A stretch of DNA of 64,000 bases from Cryptomeria japonica (GCF_030272615.1 NC_081414.1:779316119-779380118); one strand, 5' to 3'; shown: positions 20,895 through 32,039, counted from the stretch's first letter. Notes: generated from the sequence alone by a model not told the origin. Program-made: numbers and translations.

Positions 20895-21345
20895 GGACAT
20901 TCTAATTTAGATTGGGTCGGTTATGCAGATGACTAAAATTCTACCATAACTTATGTTATCTCTCTTGGGTCGATCCCCCTTTCATGGTGTAACAAGAAGT
21001 AATATACTATTACTTTATCAACTACAAAGGCTAAAAATATCGTAATGAATGAGATAGCTAAATAAATAACCTAGCTACGAGTCATTATTCAATGTTAAAA
21101 AATATCAAGCAAAGCCTTCTTTATTTCACCATTACATCTAGGTGCCAATTTTTTATCCAAAGATATAATTTTCATATTATATAACAAAGCATCTAGAGGT
21201 ATATTAGGCATTTCAACCAAAAATAGGTTATTTGTATTCAATATTATAGGACATAGGACAAGTTAGTTAATCTTTTCACCAAGGCTATATGTGAGACTAA
21301 GTTTGTATATCACAAAAGTCTTTTAAGACTAGGAGAAGTCAAATG
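20895..21345 (+). pseudogene. Relic of a Ty1/copia RNase H, plus strand
   Basis: One plus-strand frame reads GHSNLDWVGYADD, stop, NSTITYVISLGSIPLSWCNK, stop, YTITLSTTKAKNIVMNEIAK. This parallels the copia RNase H blocks DADWAG..DDRKSTSGY, GSGPISWSSKKQ and VALSSTEAEY. Further on, SPRLYVRLSLYITKVF echoes the closing ADIFTKAL region. Many stops and substitutions show it is ancient. The rest of the element is not recognisable; 21545-21895 starts TGTTAGAGTCC and may be its decayed LTR. Confidence 0.7.
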
Positions 21346-22590
21346 AATATTTAATGGTAGTCATTTAGGCAAGATTATTGTGAATGTCTACCATTACACT
21401 GTTAAATAAATGATTGGAAAAAATGGATATCTAAGAAGAAATTGTGCTAGGACCCATCTTTTTTAGATCGTTGGGGGATATTTAAAAGTAATTAATATAA
21501 TGAATCTATGGGGAGATATTAGAATAAATTAATTATTGAATTATTGTTAGAGTCCATCACCAACACAACACACATAGTTTCATATTGCCTATCATTTCAT
21601 ACTATTTATCACATCACCATCTATAATAAAAATATGAAATAATTGTTATGAACATGGATTATAAACTCATTATGTATTTTTCTATAAAATGAATGTAATG
21701 AACAATTAATACGTGTCCTCTAGTTACTAGCCATGAGATGTATTTGTTTCTCTAAATGTTATTTTTATTCTTAATATGTTGGGTAACTATTGTTAAGTTC
21801 TTAAGGGAAAGGTGATTGTATAATTTAGAAGGTGAAGACCTATTGTAAATGCTAATGAATTATGTATTCAATTAAATTTTCGCATAATATATTAAAATGA
21901 AAATATTTTTCTTATTATTTTTTATGTCTTTGATTTTACAATTAAAATATCTCTTGACTACATTTACATGTAACGTAAGGGTAAATAAGAAAAAAATAAT
22001 ATATTTTTTAAGTGCGCAATTAAACAAGCTCTCTCTTATGTTCAAATAGTTTGATGCTTACAGTAAAGATTGTTAAAATTTTATAATTCTCTAAATAATA
22101 TTTTAGCTATGAAAATTTTATTATCTTATAAAAATCAACTATTAGTCTTGAATTCCTAATTTTAATAAAAAAATGTTAAGATATATATATAACAACTAAT
22201 ATTGTTTAAATATATTAAAAAAATCAAAAGCACCTTAACTATGAGCATTATATATTTAAAAAATGATAATACACTAATTTTTTTTCTCAATTTATTTTTA
22301 GATTTTCTTATCAATATAAAAATAATCATTACTAACTAAAAATTTAAAAGAAAGAAACTCATAAAAACTGCTAAAAAAATTTAAATTAACAGTAAAAAAT
22401 TTTTTTTATAATATTTATATTTATGTATTTATTCTTACAATAGACTAAATGTTATCTGAAACATTAAAAAGAAATATACACAATTTAAACAAAAACTTAG
22501 ACAGTTTTTTTCTTACATTCATTTATACCATACTACGGTTCCTCTTAATTAGTAAACATGACAAGAAGTTACTCCTATAGGTATCATCTA
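21346..22590. other. AT-rich spacer downstream of the kinase gene
   Basis: After the RNase H relic there is a possible degraded LTR (about 21545-21895), then very AT-rich DNA with homopolymer runs. The 3' untranslated region of the kinase gene must lie in its last few hundred bases, but no polyadenylation signal stands out from the AT background. Confidence 0.5.
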
Positions 22591-25005
22591 CTATTTTGCG
22601 GCAAAGCAACCACTTAATATGCTATGATGTTGGCCGCAGCTAGCGTTGTCGTTGTCGTCAACCTGACCCAATAGGACCTGTAGAGACCTCGGAATTTGTG
22701 GCACATGAGTCTCCATTGTGCCTTCCAATATCTTCACCACTTCACTCATGTTCGGCCTCTCATTCTCATCGTCTTGAATGCACAACACAGCAACCACAGC
22801 GGCTCTTCTGACCTCTCTGATATCCGCTTCACTTGCTATCTTTGAGTCCACAAGGTCTATTATGTTTCCACTCTGAATTTGAGATGAAGCCCAGGTAGGA
22901 AAGTACAACCTGCTCTCCTCAACTTTCAAATCCAGATTTCTACGACCTGATATAATCTCCAGCAACATCATACCGAAACTGCATACGTCCACCTTGGGAG
23001 TGATTGGAAGCCCGGAGATCCACTCAGGGGCCAAGTATCCACGAGTTCCTCTTGTGGTCGTCAGTACGCGGCTGAAATCTCTACCGACCAGCTTCGCAAG
23101 CCCAAAATCTGCCACTTTTGGACTGATGTCGCCGTCCAGGAGAATGTTTTCAGGCTTGATATCGCAGTGAATGATGCCATCCCTGCATTCCTCATGCAGA
23201 TAAACTAATCCTCGTGTAGTGCCCAGTGCGATCTCGAATCGGGTCTTCCAATCCAAAACCTTCTCTACGTCTTCCGACTCAGAGAAGAGGAAGGAGTTTA
23301 GAGAGCCATTAGGCATGTAGGCATACACTAGAAGCCTTCGAGAGCCTTCTACGCAGAAACCCCACAGCCTGATCAAATTCACGTGCTGTAATCTGCCAGT
23401 GGTGATTATTTCCGCACGGAATTGTTTTTCTGCATGCGAGGAACCCTCTAATCTTTTAACTGCAACAGGCGTTTTGTCTGGCAAAGTTCCTTTGAACACA
23501 GAGCCGAAAGCTCCGCTACCCAGCTTATGCTTGAAATTCTCCGTTGCAATTCGCAGCTCTTTGTAACTGAACCTTTTGAGCGAAATTGCCACCTCCTCTT
23601 CCACTTCTTTCTTCCACACTCTTCGACGTTTCCACACTATTAGTACGGCCGACAGGAGAGCCGAAACGGCAAGAAGGGATGCGGCGGCAGGAAGTAAAAT
23701 GGTAAGTTTAGGAGCTTTGTTGCTTTTCTCTGATTTCAACTGCGGCAACTCAGAAGCAGACAGCCTGATGAAGACGGATTGGCCCTCAGACGAAACGCGC
23801 ATTCCGAATAAATCTCCAAACCACAATCTACAGACGGCTGGATCAGAAATAGAGAAAGCAAAGGCTGTGCAGGAGCAATTGTTGAGACAGGCAATCCGGC
23901 AGCCTTGCTGAGTTTGCTTCTTGTATAAAACAGCTTCTTTTCCGGACAAGTATTGGTCCTTGGCTTCCGAGAAGCCGTCGGATGTACCCTCTGTGACAGA
24001 GCAATGCAGGGGTCTTCGGCGAGCACACCCACTTGACCACCAACTTTTTGAGCCGTTCTTGGGCGTGAAGCCCTGGACACAACTGCACACATCATTCGCA
24101 TTGCAAAGTCCATACGCCCCGCAGATTTCATAGTCACTGCATTGACCTTGGTATGTCGACCACCTCATACTCCATCTACCATCATCCATCAAGTAGTCAA
24201 GTTGAAATCTGCCATTGTCACTTACCAGGATCCGCCCCATGAGGATATGATCTATCTGGTTTATAACATAATTAATGTATATTCTTGAAGGAGAAAGCCT
24301 TACACATGACGCTTGAAGTTTCTTGGAACCTTCCAATTGGGGTTCCTTAGCAAAATAACCCCTAGTCCATTCTCCACTGGACAGGTATGGAATCGTGTTG
24401 TTATAGAACAACATCATCTGTGTCTTTCCTGGAGACATGTCCATTCCGTAAGAGAAGAGCCCAGTTGCAGGATCTGAAGAACTCTTCCAGGAAGTAAGCT
24501 TCATGCCTTTCCACATCTTCATGCCAGGCAACCATGTATCTGTCGGATGCGCGAAACTCTCCCAAACAACCGCCGAGTCATTGTGGGTTTCCAGCATAAT
24601 GAAATTGCCAGAGTCCATTATCACAGCTCGTGATCCTTTCTGGTCAGTATCAATCGACCAAACGAGCCGTCCTTTCTTATCAAACAATCTGAGATGACCA
24701 TCTCTAGAAAATTTTAGAATGTAGGGCTTGTTTCTGACAGGATTTTCTCTATTAGCCACCCAAACAATGGCCTTCTGAGAGATTGGTACATACCAGATGC
24801 CAATATACCAGTTTTCCGTTCCTCTCGGACTGAAAAATCCCAATGCAAACGTGCCATTTTTCGAAATTAGGGTCTGATTTCCACTGAGGGAAGCCCCTAA
24901 GAGAAGCGTATCTCCACCATCCACTGCAAGTGAACTGCAGTAATGTGCTGCAATAAGCACAGTAATTGCTAGGAACAAATACTTCATGGCCGATTCAATA
25001 AACAT
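22591..25005 (-). CDS. G-type lectin S-receptor-like serine/threonine-protein kinase
   Basis: The one intact gene: 804 codons, no intron, as is usual for the At2g19130-like group. An N-terminal signal peptide spans about residues 7-27; Met1 and Met7 are both possible starts. A bulb-lectin domain covers about 30-165 (NWYIGIWYV, VWVANRENPV, WESFAHPTDTWLPGMKM), an S-locus glycoprotein region about 200-290, an EGF-like CGAYGLCNANDVCSC near 295-309, and a PAN/apple domain about 335-415. The transmembrane helix is at 433-457 with RRR on the cytoplasmic side. The kinase spans about 491-765: GSGAFGSVFKG loop at 496-506, Lys517, HCDIKPEN with catalytic Asp615, DFG at 633-635, APE at 659-661. Cys614 precedes the Asp where many kinases have Arg, so it is a non-RD kinase, a trait of immune-type receptors. 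It should sit in the plasma membrane sensing a carbohydrate or other ligand; the ligand is unknown. Higher GC than its surroundings also marks it as a real gene. Confidence 0.95.
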   Translation of the reverse strand: MFIESAMKYLFLAITVLIAAHYCSSLAVDGGDTLLLGASLSGNQTLISKNGTFALGFFSPRGTENWYIGIWYVPISQKAIVWVANRENPVRNKPYILKFSRDGHLRLFDKKGRLVWSIDTDQKGSRAVIMDSGNFIMLETHNDSAVVWESFAHPTDTWLPGMKMWKGMKLTSWKSSSDPATGLFSYGMDMSPGKTQMMLFYNNTIPYLSSGEWTRGYFAKEPQLEGSKKLQASCVRLSPSRIYINYVINQIDHILMGRILVSDNGRFQLDYLMDDGRWSMRWSTYQGQCSDYEICGAYGLCNANDVCSCVQGFTPKNGSKSWWSSGCARRRPLHCSVTEGTSDGFSEAKDQYLSGKEAVLYKKQTQQGCRIACLNNCSCTAFAFSISDPAVCRLWFGDLFGMRVSSEGQSVFIRLSASELPQLKSEKSNKAPKLTILLPAAASLLAVSALLSAVLIVWKRRRVWKKEVEEEVAISLKRFSYKELRIATENFKHKLGSGAFGSVFKGTLPDKTPVAVKRLEGSSHAEKQFRAEIITTGRLQHVNLIRLWGFCVEGSRRLLVYAYMPNGSLNSFLFSESEDVEKVLDWKTRFEIALGTTRGLVYLHEECRDGIIHCDIKPENILLDGDISPKVADFGLAKLVGRDFSRVLTTTRGTRGYLAPEWISGLPITPKVDVCSFGMMLLEIISGRRNLDLKVEESRLYFPTWASSQIQSGNIIDLVDSKIASEADIREVRRAAVVAVLCIQDDENERPNMSEVVKILEGTMETHVPQIPRSLQVLLGQVDDNDNASCGQHHSILSGCFAAK

Positions 25006-25885
25006 AGCTTTTCTATTTTTCTTAACAATTTGCTTCTAAGTAGTGTGTGGATGGTCCATAAAGAGTTTGTGGTATATTTTCGAATTTCAATAGAAAGTAA
25101 ACTGGGTAGGCCGTAAATGAATGTAGAAATCCGACTTCTTTCACCACTGACGCGTTCTTTCTTACTAATCATGACTAGTGGATGTAAATCAAGTCTTTTG
25201 CAAACGCGTGTATTGGGTAGGTTGAAGTCTTTTTTGCCGGACGATCAACAAATGCTTATTAAAAACTTACTAATTGCAAATCAATGTTTGTAAGAAACCT
25301 GACGATGTCGTATGTTGCAGAAGTATCTGCCATCAATGTTTTTTTATTATTCAATAAATGCGAAGAATGCAGACCACAACCGAGCAATATGAATAGGTGA
25401 CATTTATTTGGGATTGGTGTATTTTTAATGTATCGGATATCTTGGACCCATCCCTTAGATTAATAAATTTTAATGTGAATAACATTCACTATAGCTGGCT
25501 GCATCGTTTGAATCCATATAATCCATTCTTAGGGGATTAGTTTTCTCCTTTCTTATCTCAAAATTTGGCAAAAAGTTAAGTCAAGGTAAGGTGGATTGGG
25601 TCATAGGGATACCTCAACATAAAAAAATATTCATTATAGGAATTAAACTGACAGTTTTGTCTAATATGTAATTCATTGCCAACAAGTTGAAATGCCCTCA
25701 CAAGATCACATTTTGCCTCGTAATTATTTGACTGTCTTTTCTATTTGCATAATTTAAATATTAAAAAAAAATTGTCTTGTTCTAGGCAAATTTTTTGGAA
25801 TACCTAATTGTTTTAGATTTATTTTAATTGACATATAGAGAAATAAATTTAATACAAATATATTAGAACTTGGAGCTATTTAATT
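25006..25885. other. Upstream region of the kinase gene
   Basis: Should contain the promoter and 5' leader of the minus-strand kinase gene. The minus strand has AAATATACCAC near 25075-25085, a weak TATA candidate. A short frame (25172-24984) overlaps the start codon in another frame and could be an upstream frame if transcription starts above it. Nothing else recognisable. Confidence 0.4.
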
Positions 25886-25896
25886 TCTTTTAATGT

Positions 25897-27428
25897 TTCG
25901 AATATATTAAACCGGAAGAGACCCAAACCTTACATAATTGCAACAAAAAGTGTTAAAACCGAGGGCTCACAAGGGGTAAGGACCCAATAACAAAAGCCTA
26001 CTACCAAAAAAGGGATCTCAATAGGCTTCCATCACCACTTACAAACCTAGAAACAAGAACAATAAGACACCAAGATAAAACATCCAAAAACAAACAAAAC
26101 ACTCTCCCACTTAAAGCACAAACCAATGAATTTCCTGGTAGGAGAGAAATCTAACTTTCTCTCCACACAAATATCTTTAACTTTCTCCAAAAAGAAAGCT
26201 TTTTACATGAACCTTTCCTAGAGGAAATGGTTGGGGAGTCCGGTGTGGTTTCCACTTTCAACATAGATGCTTCAAGCTACATCATAGCAGAAGACTCCAA
26301 ATGTCTTCTTTTCTTGGCCTGCCTCCTTGCAATTTCTTCTTGAATATCATGAAGAGCAAGAGATTTATTCTCCATTATCTCGTTGTTTTGATCAAACATG
26401 CTCTCCATTTTCCTCTTCATCATGTCGTGATTTTCCTATATTGCCTCTACCATCTCTACCAAGTCCTTTGTGTTCTTGCTTTGGCTAATTTTCTCACTAA
26501 GCTCCTTCATACAGTTGTCCAACACTTTTCATTTATCAAACATAGAAACAAATTTTCCCACCACCATCCAAAACTCCTGTTCCTTCTCATCCTTAGCCCA
26601 ACTAGAGGCTCTAGGGTTTGCATCAATAATAGCTTCAAGCCTATTAATTTTTTTTGCCACCTCAAATTGTCCTATAAGCCAATGGATGGTAGGTTCATGC
26701 TCATTATACCCATCACAAGGATCATTCACTTTGGCCATAAATAGGGGAAATTCCTCTTTGATCAGAGCACTCTAAAGAGAGGAGTTAGGGGAATGATTGG
26801 AGGAAAGGATGGAGGGGGTGGGTTGCGGTAGGGGTAGCTACTTTACAAATTGTATTATCTAGGGTCTAATTTGACTTGGTAGACCATGAAGAAGTCATCT
26901 CATTTGTTTCCTCTTCGACGATAACTATCTTCTAAACAAAGCTTTCTCCAACAAGAGGAATCGAAGGAATTTTAGGTTTAGCAAACCAAGAGGGGTTAAC
27001 CACAGTGGGTACCTTAAAGGTTTTTGAGGAGGCATTATCCATAGCTGAATTAATGGGTAACTCAACATAGAGACCCAGGCCAAATCCAAGGGTAGAAGGG
27101 TTAATGGTAGGACCACTAGAAGGGGTTAAAATCAAGTGCAAATTATAAAGTAACAAAATGAGACCTTGATGCAAGGGGAGGGAACCCATAGACTTAGCCA
27201 CTACCACACACTAGGATATGGAGGACAAAATCTAGAAGGGAAAATTCATCTTAATTCCATACAGTAGTTGATTGAGCATCGAGAATAGTTGGGAGTGAAA
27301 CTGCTTAAAGCACCTCTCCAAGGTGATGAACTTCATCAATTGTAGCACTATGTCCATCCAAACACCAAGCAAGTGATCCTTTAGAAACCACTTTAGCAGT
27401 GGGCCACGTTCTCCCCTGGACCTAAAAA
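25897..27428 (-). mobile_element. Insertion with 11-bp target duplication, probably non-LTR derived
   Basis: TCTTTTAATGT occurs at 25886-25896 and again at 27429-27439, flanking 1.5 kb without LTRs. Read on the minus strand, the 3' end is GTTTAATATATTCGAAACAT after a TG-rich stretch, which resembles tails of plant LINE-type elements. Inside, minus-strand frames 27207-26932 (91 codons) and 26738-26529 (69 codons) continue into a lysine/glutamate-rich helical segment (EKISQSKNTKDLVEMVEAI). They are unrecognised. There is no reverse transcriptase, so it is truncated or non-autonomous. The right copy of the duplication overlaps the first bases of the Tat-1 LTR. Confidence 0.5.
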
Positions 27429-27436
27429 TCTTTTAA

Positions 27437-28419
27437 TGTAGATGCATGAAAGATTGTTGATATGAAAATGAGGAATGCGAGCTCTCTTTATAGGGAAAAT
27501 AGGGCAATGGATGGTTAAGATTGAATAATCTTAACAAGGGATAGGATTGAAAGTTAAACAATTCATGTTTACAATTCTCACCAATGAAATGGTGTCAATT
27601 GTCGACAAGAGGTTGCTTGAGAGGAGATGCAAGAAGCATTAAATGCCTAAGAAGACATGAAGGTTACCCTAGGAGGTAAGGGTTAAGGTTAGATTAGGGT
27701 TATCCAATGGATAAAGATTTTACCCAAGGGGTAAACTCTTGTGCAAGGGTTATAGGATAACCAAGGTTAAAGCCATGAATGCTTTATGAGACCCTTGGGT
27801 CAAAAGGATAGTTAAGTTAGAAGAAAGTCTCTAACTAGAGGTCAAAGATGAGTTAACCATTAATGGTTAGGAAGACTTTGAGGGTTAGCTTGTTGAAGAC
27901 ATAAAGCCTTTAATGCATTTCAATGACTTTGGAGGTTTTGAGAAGTGACTTCCCTTTGCTTAGGAATGTGACAATAATTAGGATATGAATCAGGCTAAAT
28001 TGGAAATGATTAGAATACTTTAGAAGGGGTTTAGGAGGCAAGTGGGAGATGTAGGAAAATGCAAGTGGAGGGAAAAGGATTTTTATTTAAAATGAAATTG
28101 CTTTATTTCAACTAAAGTAGGTGCAACTTGCATAAATACTAGTGGGGGGATTAGATTTATTTATTTGCAAGGATCAATTTAATTAAATGTAAATTTAATT
28201 AAAAAAGGAGAAAGCGAAATTAATTAAATAAAGTTATTTATTTAATGAAAAGCTTAGAAAAGGTTAAGGTGAATTTAATTAAATAAACTGAGTAATTCAT
28301 TTAATCAAATAGATGAAAATGAAGAAATTAATTAAATAAATTTTAATTAATAAGAGGAATGGGGTTAAAATAAATATTAAATATTTATTTAAGAAAGTGG
28401 TCAGATTTATACATCTACA
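27437..28419 (-). repeat. 3' LTR of Tat-1 (U3 plus start of R; truncated)
   Basis: 983 bp, from TGTAGATG (plus strand) to CATCTACA. The same sequence in the 5' LTR continues about 420 bp further to the primer site, so this copy lacks the rest of R and U5. The break falls about 60 bp past the TATA box. The TATA segment here is TATAAAGAG against TATAAATAG in the other copy. The break point carries an 8-bp inverted match to the LTR start, which makes it look like a complete LTR at first sight. Confidence 0.8.
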
Positions 28420-28436
28420 TTTTGCCCCTCTTTGAA
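28420..28436 (-). other. Polypurine tract of Tat-1
   Basis: The minus strand reads AAAGAGGGGCAAAA directly before the LTR start TGTAGATG. It fixes the orientation of Tat-1. Confidence 0.85.
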
Positions 28437-28574
28437 GTGACATGTGTGCACATGTTGATTCAAAGAAAATTTGCCGAATATGCTGCCAAAGTTTGATCGA
28501 TATGATGTTGTGTGTCGAAATGTCGATATGATGCCCCATATGTAGATTTGATGAACAATATTGATGATGCCCCC

Positions 28575-28690
28575 TCGGGAGATGAATCAAGGATCTAGTG
28601 AAAAGTTGTCAAGTTGATGAGTGTTTTTGAATTAATTATAATATGAGAATATTGTTTGCGTTGAATGCACATTATTGATTCATCTCCCGA
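28575..28690. repeat. Perfect 16-bp inverted repeat in the Tat-1 3' region
   Basis: TCGGGAGATGAATCAA at 28575-28590 has its exact reverse complement at 28675-28690, 84 bp apart. It could form a hairpin in RNA from either strand. It lies between the polypurine tract and the leader of the antisense PMD gene. Confidence 0.75.
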
Positions 28691-28994
28691 AATTGATATT
28701 GATGAGGTTAAAAATGAAAAAGTAGGAGTAAAATACATGCCCCACTTTTGATTTTACCCTATTAAAAGGTAAAAAATGACTTTGAAAAATCATTTGCACA
28801 CTTGTCTCTTAATGATTGTGACATTTGGAGCTCTGACGATGATGTCGATTCCATACTCTCACCAATTTGAGCGCATCAGGTGACACTAGAGACCCGCGGC
28901 CTATGGCCCACTAGTAAGTGGCCAAAACCATCTTTGTTTTTTATTAATTTTATTTATTTTTATCACATTTTTCAATTTTGGGTCAGATTTTACC

Positions 28995-29340
28995 GATTTA
29001 GTGCATAGGGTAGGTTGTCTAGCGCATATGATAAGAGTGTTAGCACGTATAAAACAAGTTAGGTAGGTTTAGCATCTAAGGGCCACATTGTAGCGCTGTC
29101 AGGGGGTAGGTTAGCGCATAGGATGATTTAGCGCATAGGGTATGCAGAAAAGCACAATGGGTAGGCCAGGTAGCGCGTAGGATAACTAAGCGCAATTGGT
29201 AAATAAGGTAGCACAAATGGTGTGTTAGTTAACGCGTAGGATATCTTAGCACATAGGGTGTGTTTTACAGCGCATTGATTGAAAAGGTTAGCACATAGGT
29301 GGCAGCTTAGCTCTTCGAGGCCCTGATTTAGCAAGTAGGG
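28995..29340 (+). repeat. Degenerate AGCGC array upstream of the PMD gene
   Basis: About 17 degenerate copies of TAGCGCATAGGG (also TAGCACATAGG, TAGCGCGTAGG, AACGCGTAGG) spaced roughly 18-30 bp apart, with unrelated sequence between. The unit reads in the plus direction, the same as the PMD gene that follows. Related arrays occur in the gag leaders of both Tat elements. Confidence 0.75.
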
Positions 29341-29410
29341 TCCAAAGTTGGAAAAAAAGTGTTGTGAAAAATGCGTCGTGAGTCAAATAGATTAGATAGA
29401 TTGTGTAGAT

Positions 29411-29936
29411 GTTGATATGGGTCTGTCGATTGGTCTTATATGGTTCATGATCCAATGTGAGTCTTGTTTGGTGATGATGTATGATTCTGATATGCTATTG
29501 TATTACGATCTGAGTCTGGGTTTGATATGGATCTTATTTCGATATGAATTTCTTTTCAATATGGATTTGTTGAGCTGATTTTGATATGGATCTTAATTTT
29601 TGATATGGGTCCTTAATTTTTGATATGGGTCTTTGATTTTGATATAGTTCTGGTTTCAATATGAGTCTTTGATTTTTGATATGGGTCCTTGATTTTCGAT
29701 ATGGGTCCTTGGTTTTCGATATGGGTCCTTTAGTCTAATTTCAGTATGGGTCCTGATTCTGATTTTGATATAGGTCCTTGAGTCTGATTTCGATATGGGT
29801 CTTTGATTTCTGATATGGGTCCTTGATTTCCGATATGGGTCTTGATTCTGATTTCAATATGGATTTTTGATTTTCGATCTGGGTCCTTGATTTCGGTATG
29901 GGTCCTTGATTTTGATATGGGTCCTGATTAGATGCA
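29411..29936 (+). repeat. Degenerate tandem repeat, unit about 20-27 bp (GATATGGGTCCTTGATTT)
   Basis: At least 15 imperfect copies of GATATGGGTCCTTGATTTTC and variants (GATATGGGTCTTTGATTT, GATATGGGTCCTGATTCT). Stops in all frames rule out a protein repeat. It lies between the AGCGC array and the PMD coding region. Confidence 0.9.
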
Positions 29937-30099
29937 ATGATTGATTCAGAGATTGATGTGAATATGTTTCTGATGTGCTCTTGAGATGCTTCACTTTTTC
30001 AAGTTGACTTGCTTTGATTGTTGATAGAGTGGATGGAATTGAGAACTGATGATGGATACTTTGTTGATTTGCAAGAAGAGCTTAGCATGCTCTAGTCTT

Positions 30100-30432
30100 G
30101 AGAGCGATTTTTGAGGCCATGGACATTGATCCCACATTTGTCACAAGCTGATAGAGATGTGATTGAGAGATGTGGATTGTCCTTTTTGTTAGACATGCCT
30201 TGGTATATCATTAACCAGGGTTTATTGACAACTTTGGTCAGAGGTGACATAGTGATACAAACACTTTTCACTTGGTGACTGGCGAGATGATAGTCACACC
30301 AGAGGACTGCTATCGAATTCTATAGATTCCCATGGTTGGGGCTTTGTTACCTTATGAACAGACCGAGGAGGGTGGCACAAAGGCTCTCTATCGCATCTTT
30401 CAGGATGATGACATTAGTGGCTACGAGATCCC
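30100..30432 (+). pseudogene. Antisense plant mobile domain (PMD) gene, 5' part
   Basis: Opposite in strand to Tat-1 gag-pol. It reads LLTTLVRG, then after a frameshift near 30245 TNTFHLVTGEMIVTPEDCYR, stop, IPMVGALLP, and DDDISGYEIP. This matches the plant mobile domain core (LSALVERW..ETHTFHLP.GEMTVTLEDVA..L.LP..G). PMD proteins occur in plant transposons and in a few host silencing factors. The true start is unclear. Copia-2 interrupts the gene after this point; the codon run resumes in frame at 37557. Confidence 0.85.
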
Positions 30433-31625
30433 TATTAGACAATTCAAATAATTGAAAGACAACTAAGAGGGGGGATGAATCCATTGTTATAGATTACAGA
30501 AACTATCAGCAATTAAAACTTTAATACTGGAACCTAAAACATTAATACCAGAATAGTAGTTAAACCAATTAAGCATAAATAATAATCACTGAATAAATAC
30601 CATCCACATGACACCAAGATTTATACGTGGAAACCCAGTAAAGGGAAAAACCATGGTGGGAAGCCTACCCACAGTCAAATAATACTTCTGCAGTAAGTAT
30701 GTGAATTATAATTGAGGGGCCTACACTTGTAGGAAGTCCAACAACCTAGAGCGCACTGCTCATCAAAAAAGGAGTCTCACTGACTACATACAAATCCAGA
30801 CTACAATCTGGAGAGTGTTCAACTGCAAATGATAGCATCTCCTATGCCTGAGTATAGTTCAATACCAGAGGACTAAATCCTCTTACATAAACCCAATTCG
30901 ATCTCTAATGACTGACCAAATCCTCTGCCTGAATGATATTACATTATTCGCACATTACATATCCATATCCCTTGATCTCTACCATATATTATGATCTACA
31001 ATGAGATCTTACATCTATTTATACAAACCCTCGATGATAAACAATCAGGCCGGCCACCAGACAATAAACCAATTACATAATTACAACACATGTTAGCCTT
31101 AGACCAAACAAATAATATCCAACACATAGGACATCAAGAGGTCCAATCCACACATTACATTAAAGCCGGTCCATAACCTAGATCAACCGGGACCCAGTAT
31201 AGGTCCACACGCTACAACAATGATCTCCATTTGCTAGGTCTCAAACATGATCACCAACAAAATCCTCAAACTCCACCAGAAGCTGTACCAACACCACTTA
31301 TGCAATTCATCAAAGATCTTCATCAAAAGCTCTACCGGTGAAACCCTCGCCAGAACTAGAAGGCAAGCTTCTAAGAAAATAGGATAGCATGCAATCACCA
31401 GACCAAAACCAACTTACTGAATATGAACATGAGTATCATGAATAATCCAATTCCATAACTAAACTATACTAGAGCCTACCGGATTATGTCAGATCCAAAC
31501 CAAGCCAAAAAACACTCAACCTATCGAGACCAGAAGGGTGTCGGTAAAGAATCCAAACAACTAGTGTTAGCATCAATGACAAAACATCAATGCAACACAT
31601 AATCAATTCCTCCAAATGGCCAACA
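30433..31625 (-). repeat. 3' LTR of Copia-2
   Basis: 1,193 bp. The plus strand starts TATTAGAC (TGTTAGAC in the other LTR) and ends GGCCAACA. It contains TTTATACGTGGAAACCC near 30630, the block shared with the other copia LTRs; on the minus strand this gives CCACGTATAAATC, a likely TATA box. Confidence 0.94.
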
Positions 31626-31637
31626 ATCTCCCCCTTT
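31626..31637 (-). other. Polypurine tract of Copia-2
   Basis: The minus strand reads AAAGGGGGAGAT directly before the 3' LTR start TGTTGGCC. It has the same form as in Copia-1. Confidence 0.88.
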
Positions 31638-32039
31638 GGCATTCATGGCAACACTAGATCTGAAAAACATCTAAGTACCAAGAAATTCCAAACAAGTCTC
31701 CCCCAATGGAAGACAACCAACAATCTCCCACATACAGCTCGGAAATAAAGACCAAACTCCCCTTGTCAATAATATCTATGTAAAGCTCTAAATTATACAT
31801 ATATCTCTCCCCCTATCAATATCTATCCCCATTTACTTTTTCTTTTTCACATCAATATTTCTCCCCCTTTGACATCAATGCCAAAAATTTGATAAAAATA
31901 TCAATGCAAAAACGTAAACCACTGAATGACAAGGTTGAATACTTCCCCTAAGAAGTAGCATCCCCACATCAGTGCCGAAATGAATAATATCTCTGATAAT
32001 GCATACCAGACTAATGCCATACCACACCAATCAAGTCTC

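Noticed and set aside
23576-24137. Open frames of 70-133 codons on both strands inside the kinase gene
   Set aside because: Shadows of the GC-richer 804-codon kinase frame; no motif and no separate signals.
24984-25172. 62-codon frame overlapping the kinase start, possible upstream regulatory frame
   Set aside because: The transcription start is unknown and no conserved peptide is visible, so it cannot be supported beyond a remark.
27437-28419. Taking this 983-bp repeat with TGTAGATG/CATCTACA ends as the complete Tat-1 LTR
   Set aside because: The primer site lies 420 bp beyond the corresponding point in the other LTR, and Tat-2 has a 1.39-kb LTR, so the complete LTR is about 1.4 kb.
28995-29340. 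Regularly spaced short repeats resembling a CRISPR array
   Set aside because: The repeats are degenerate, 10-12 bp only, in plant retrotransposon DNA with no cas genes; they do not have CRISPR structure.
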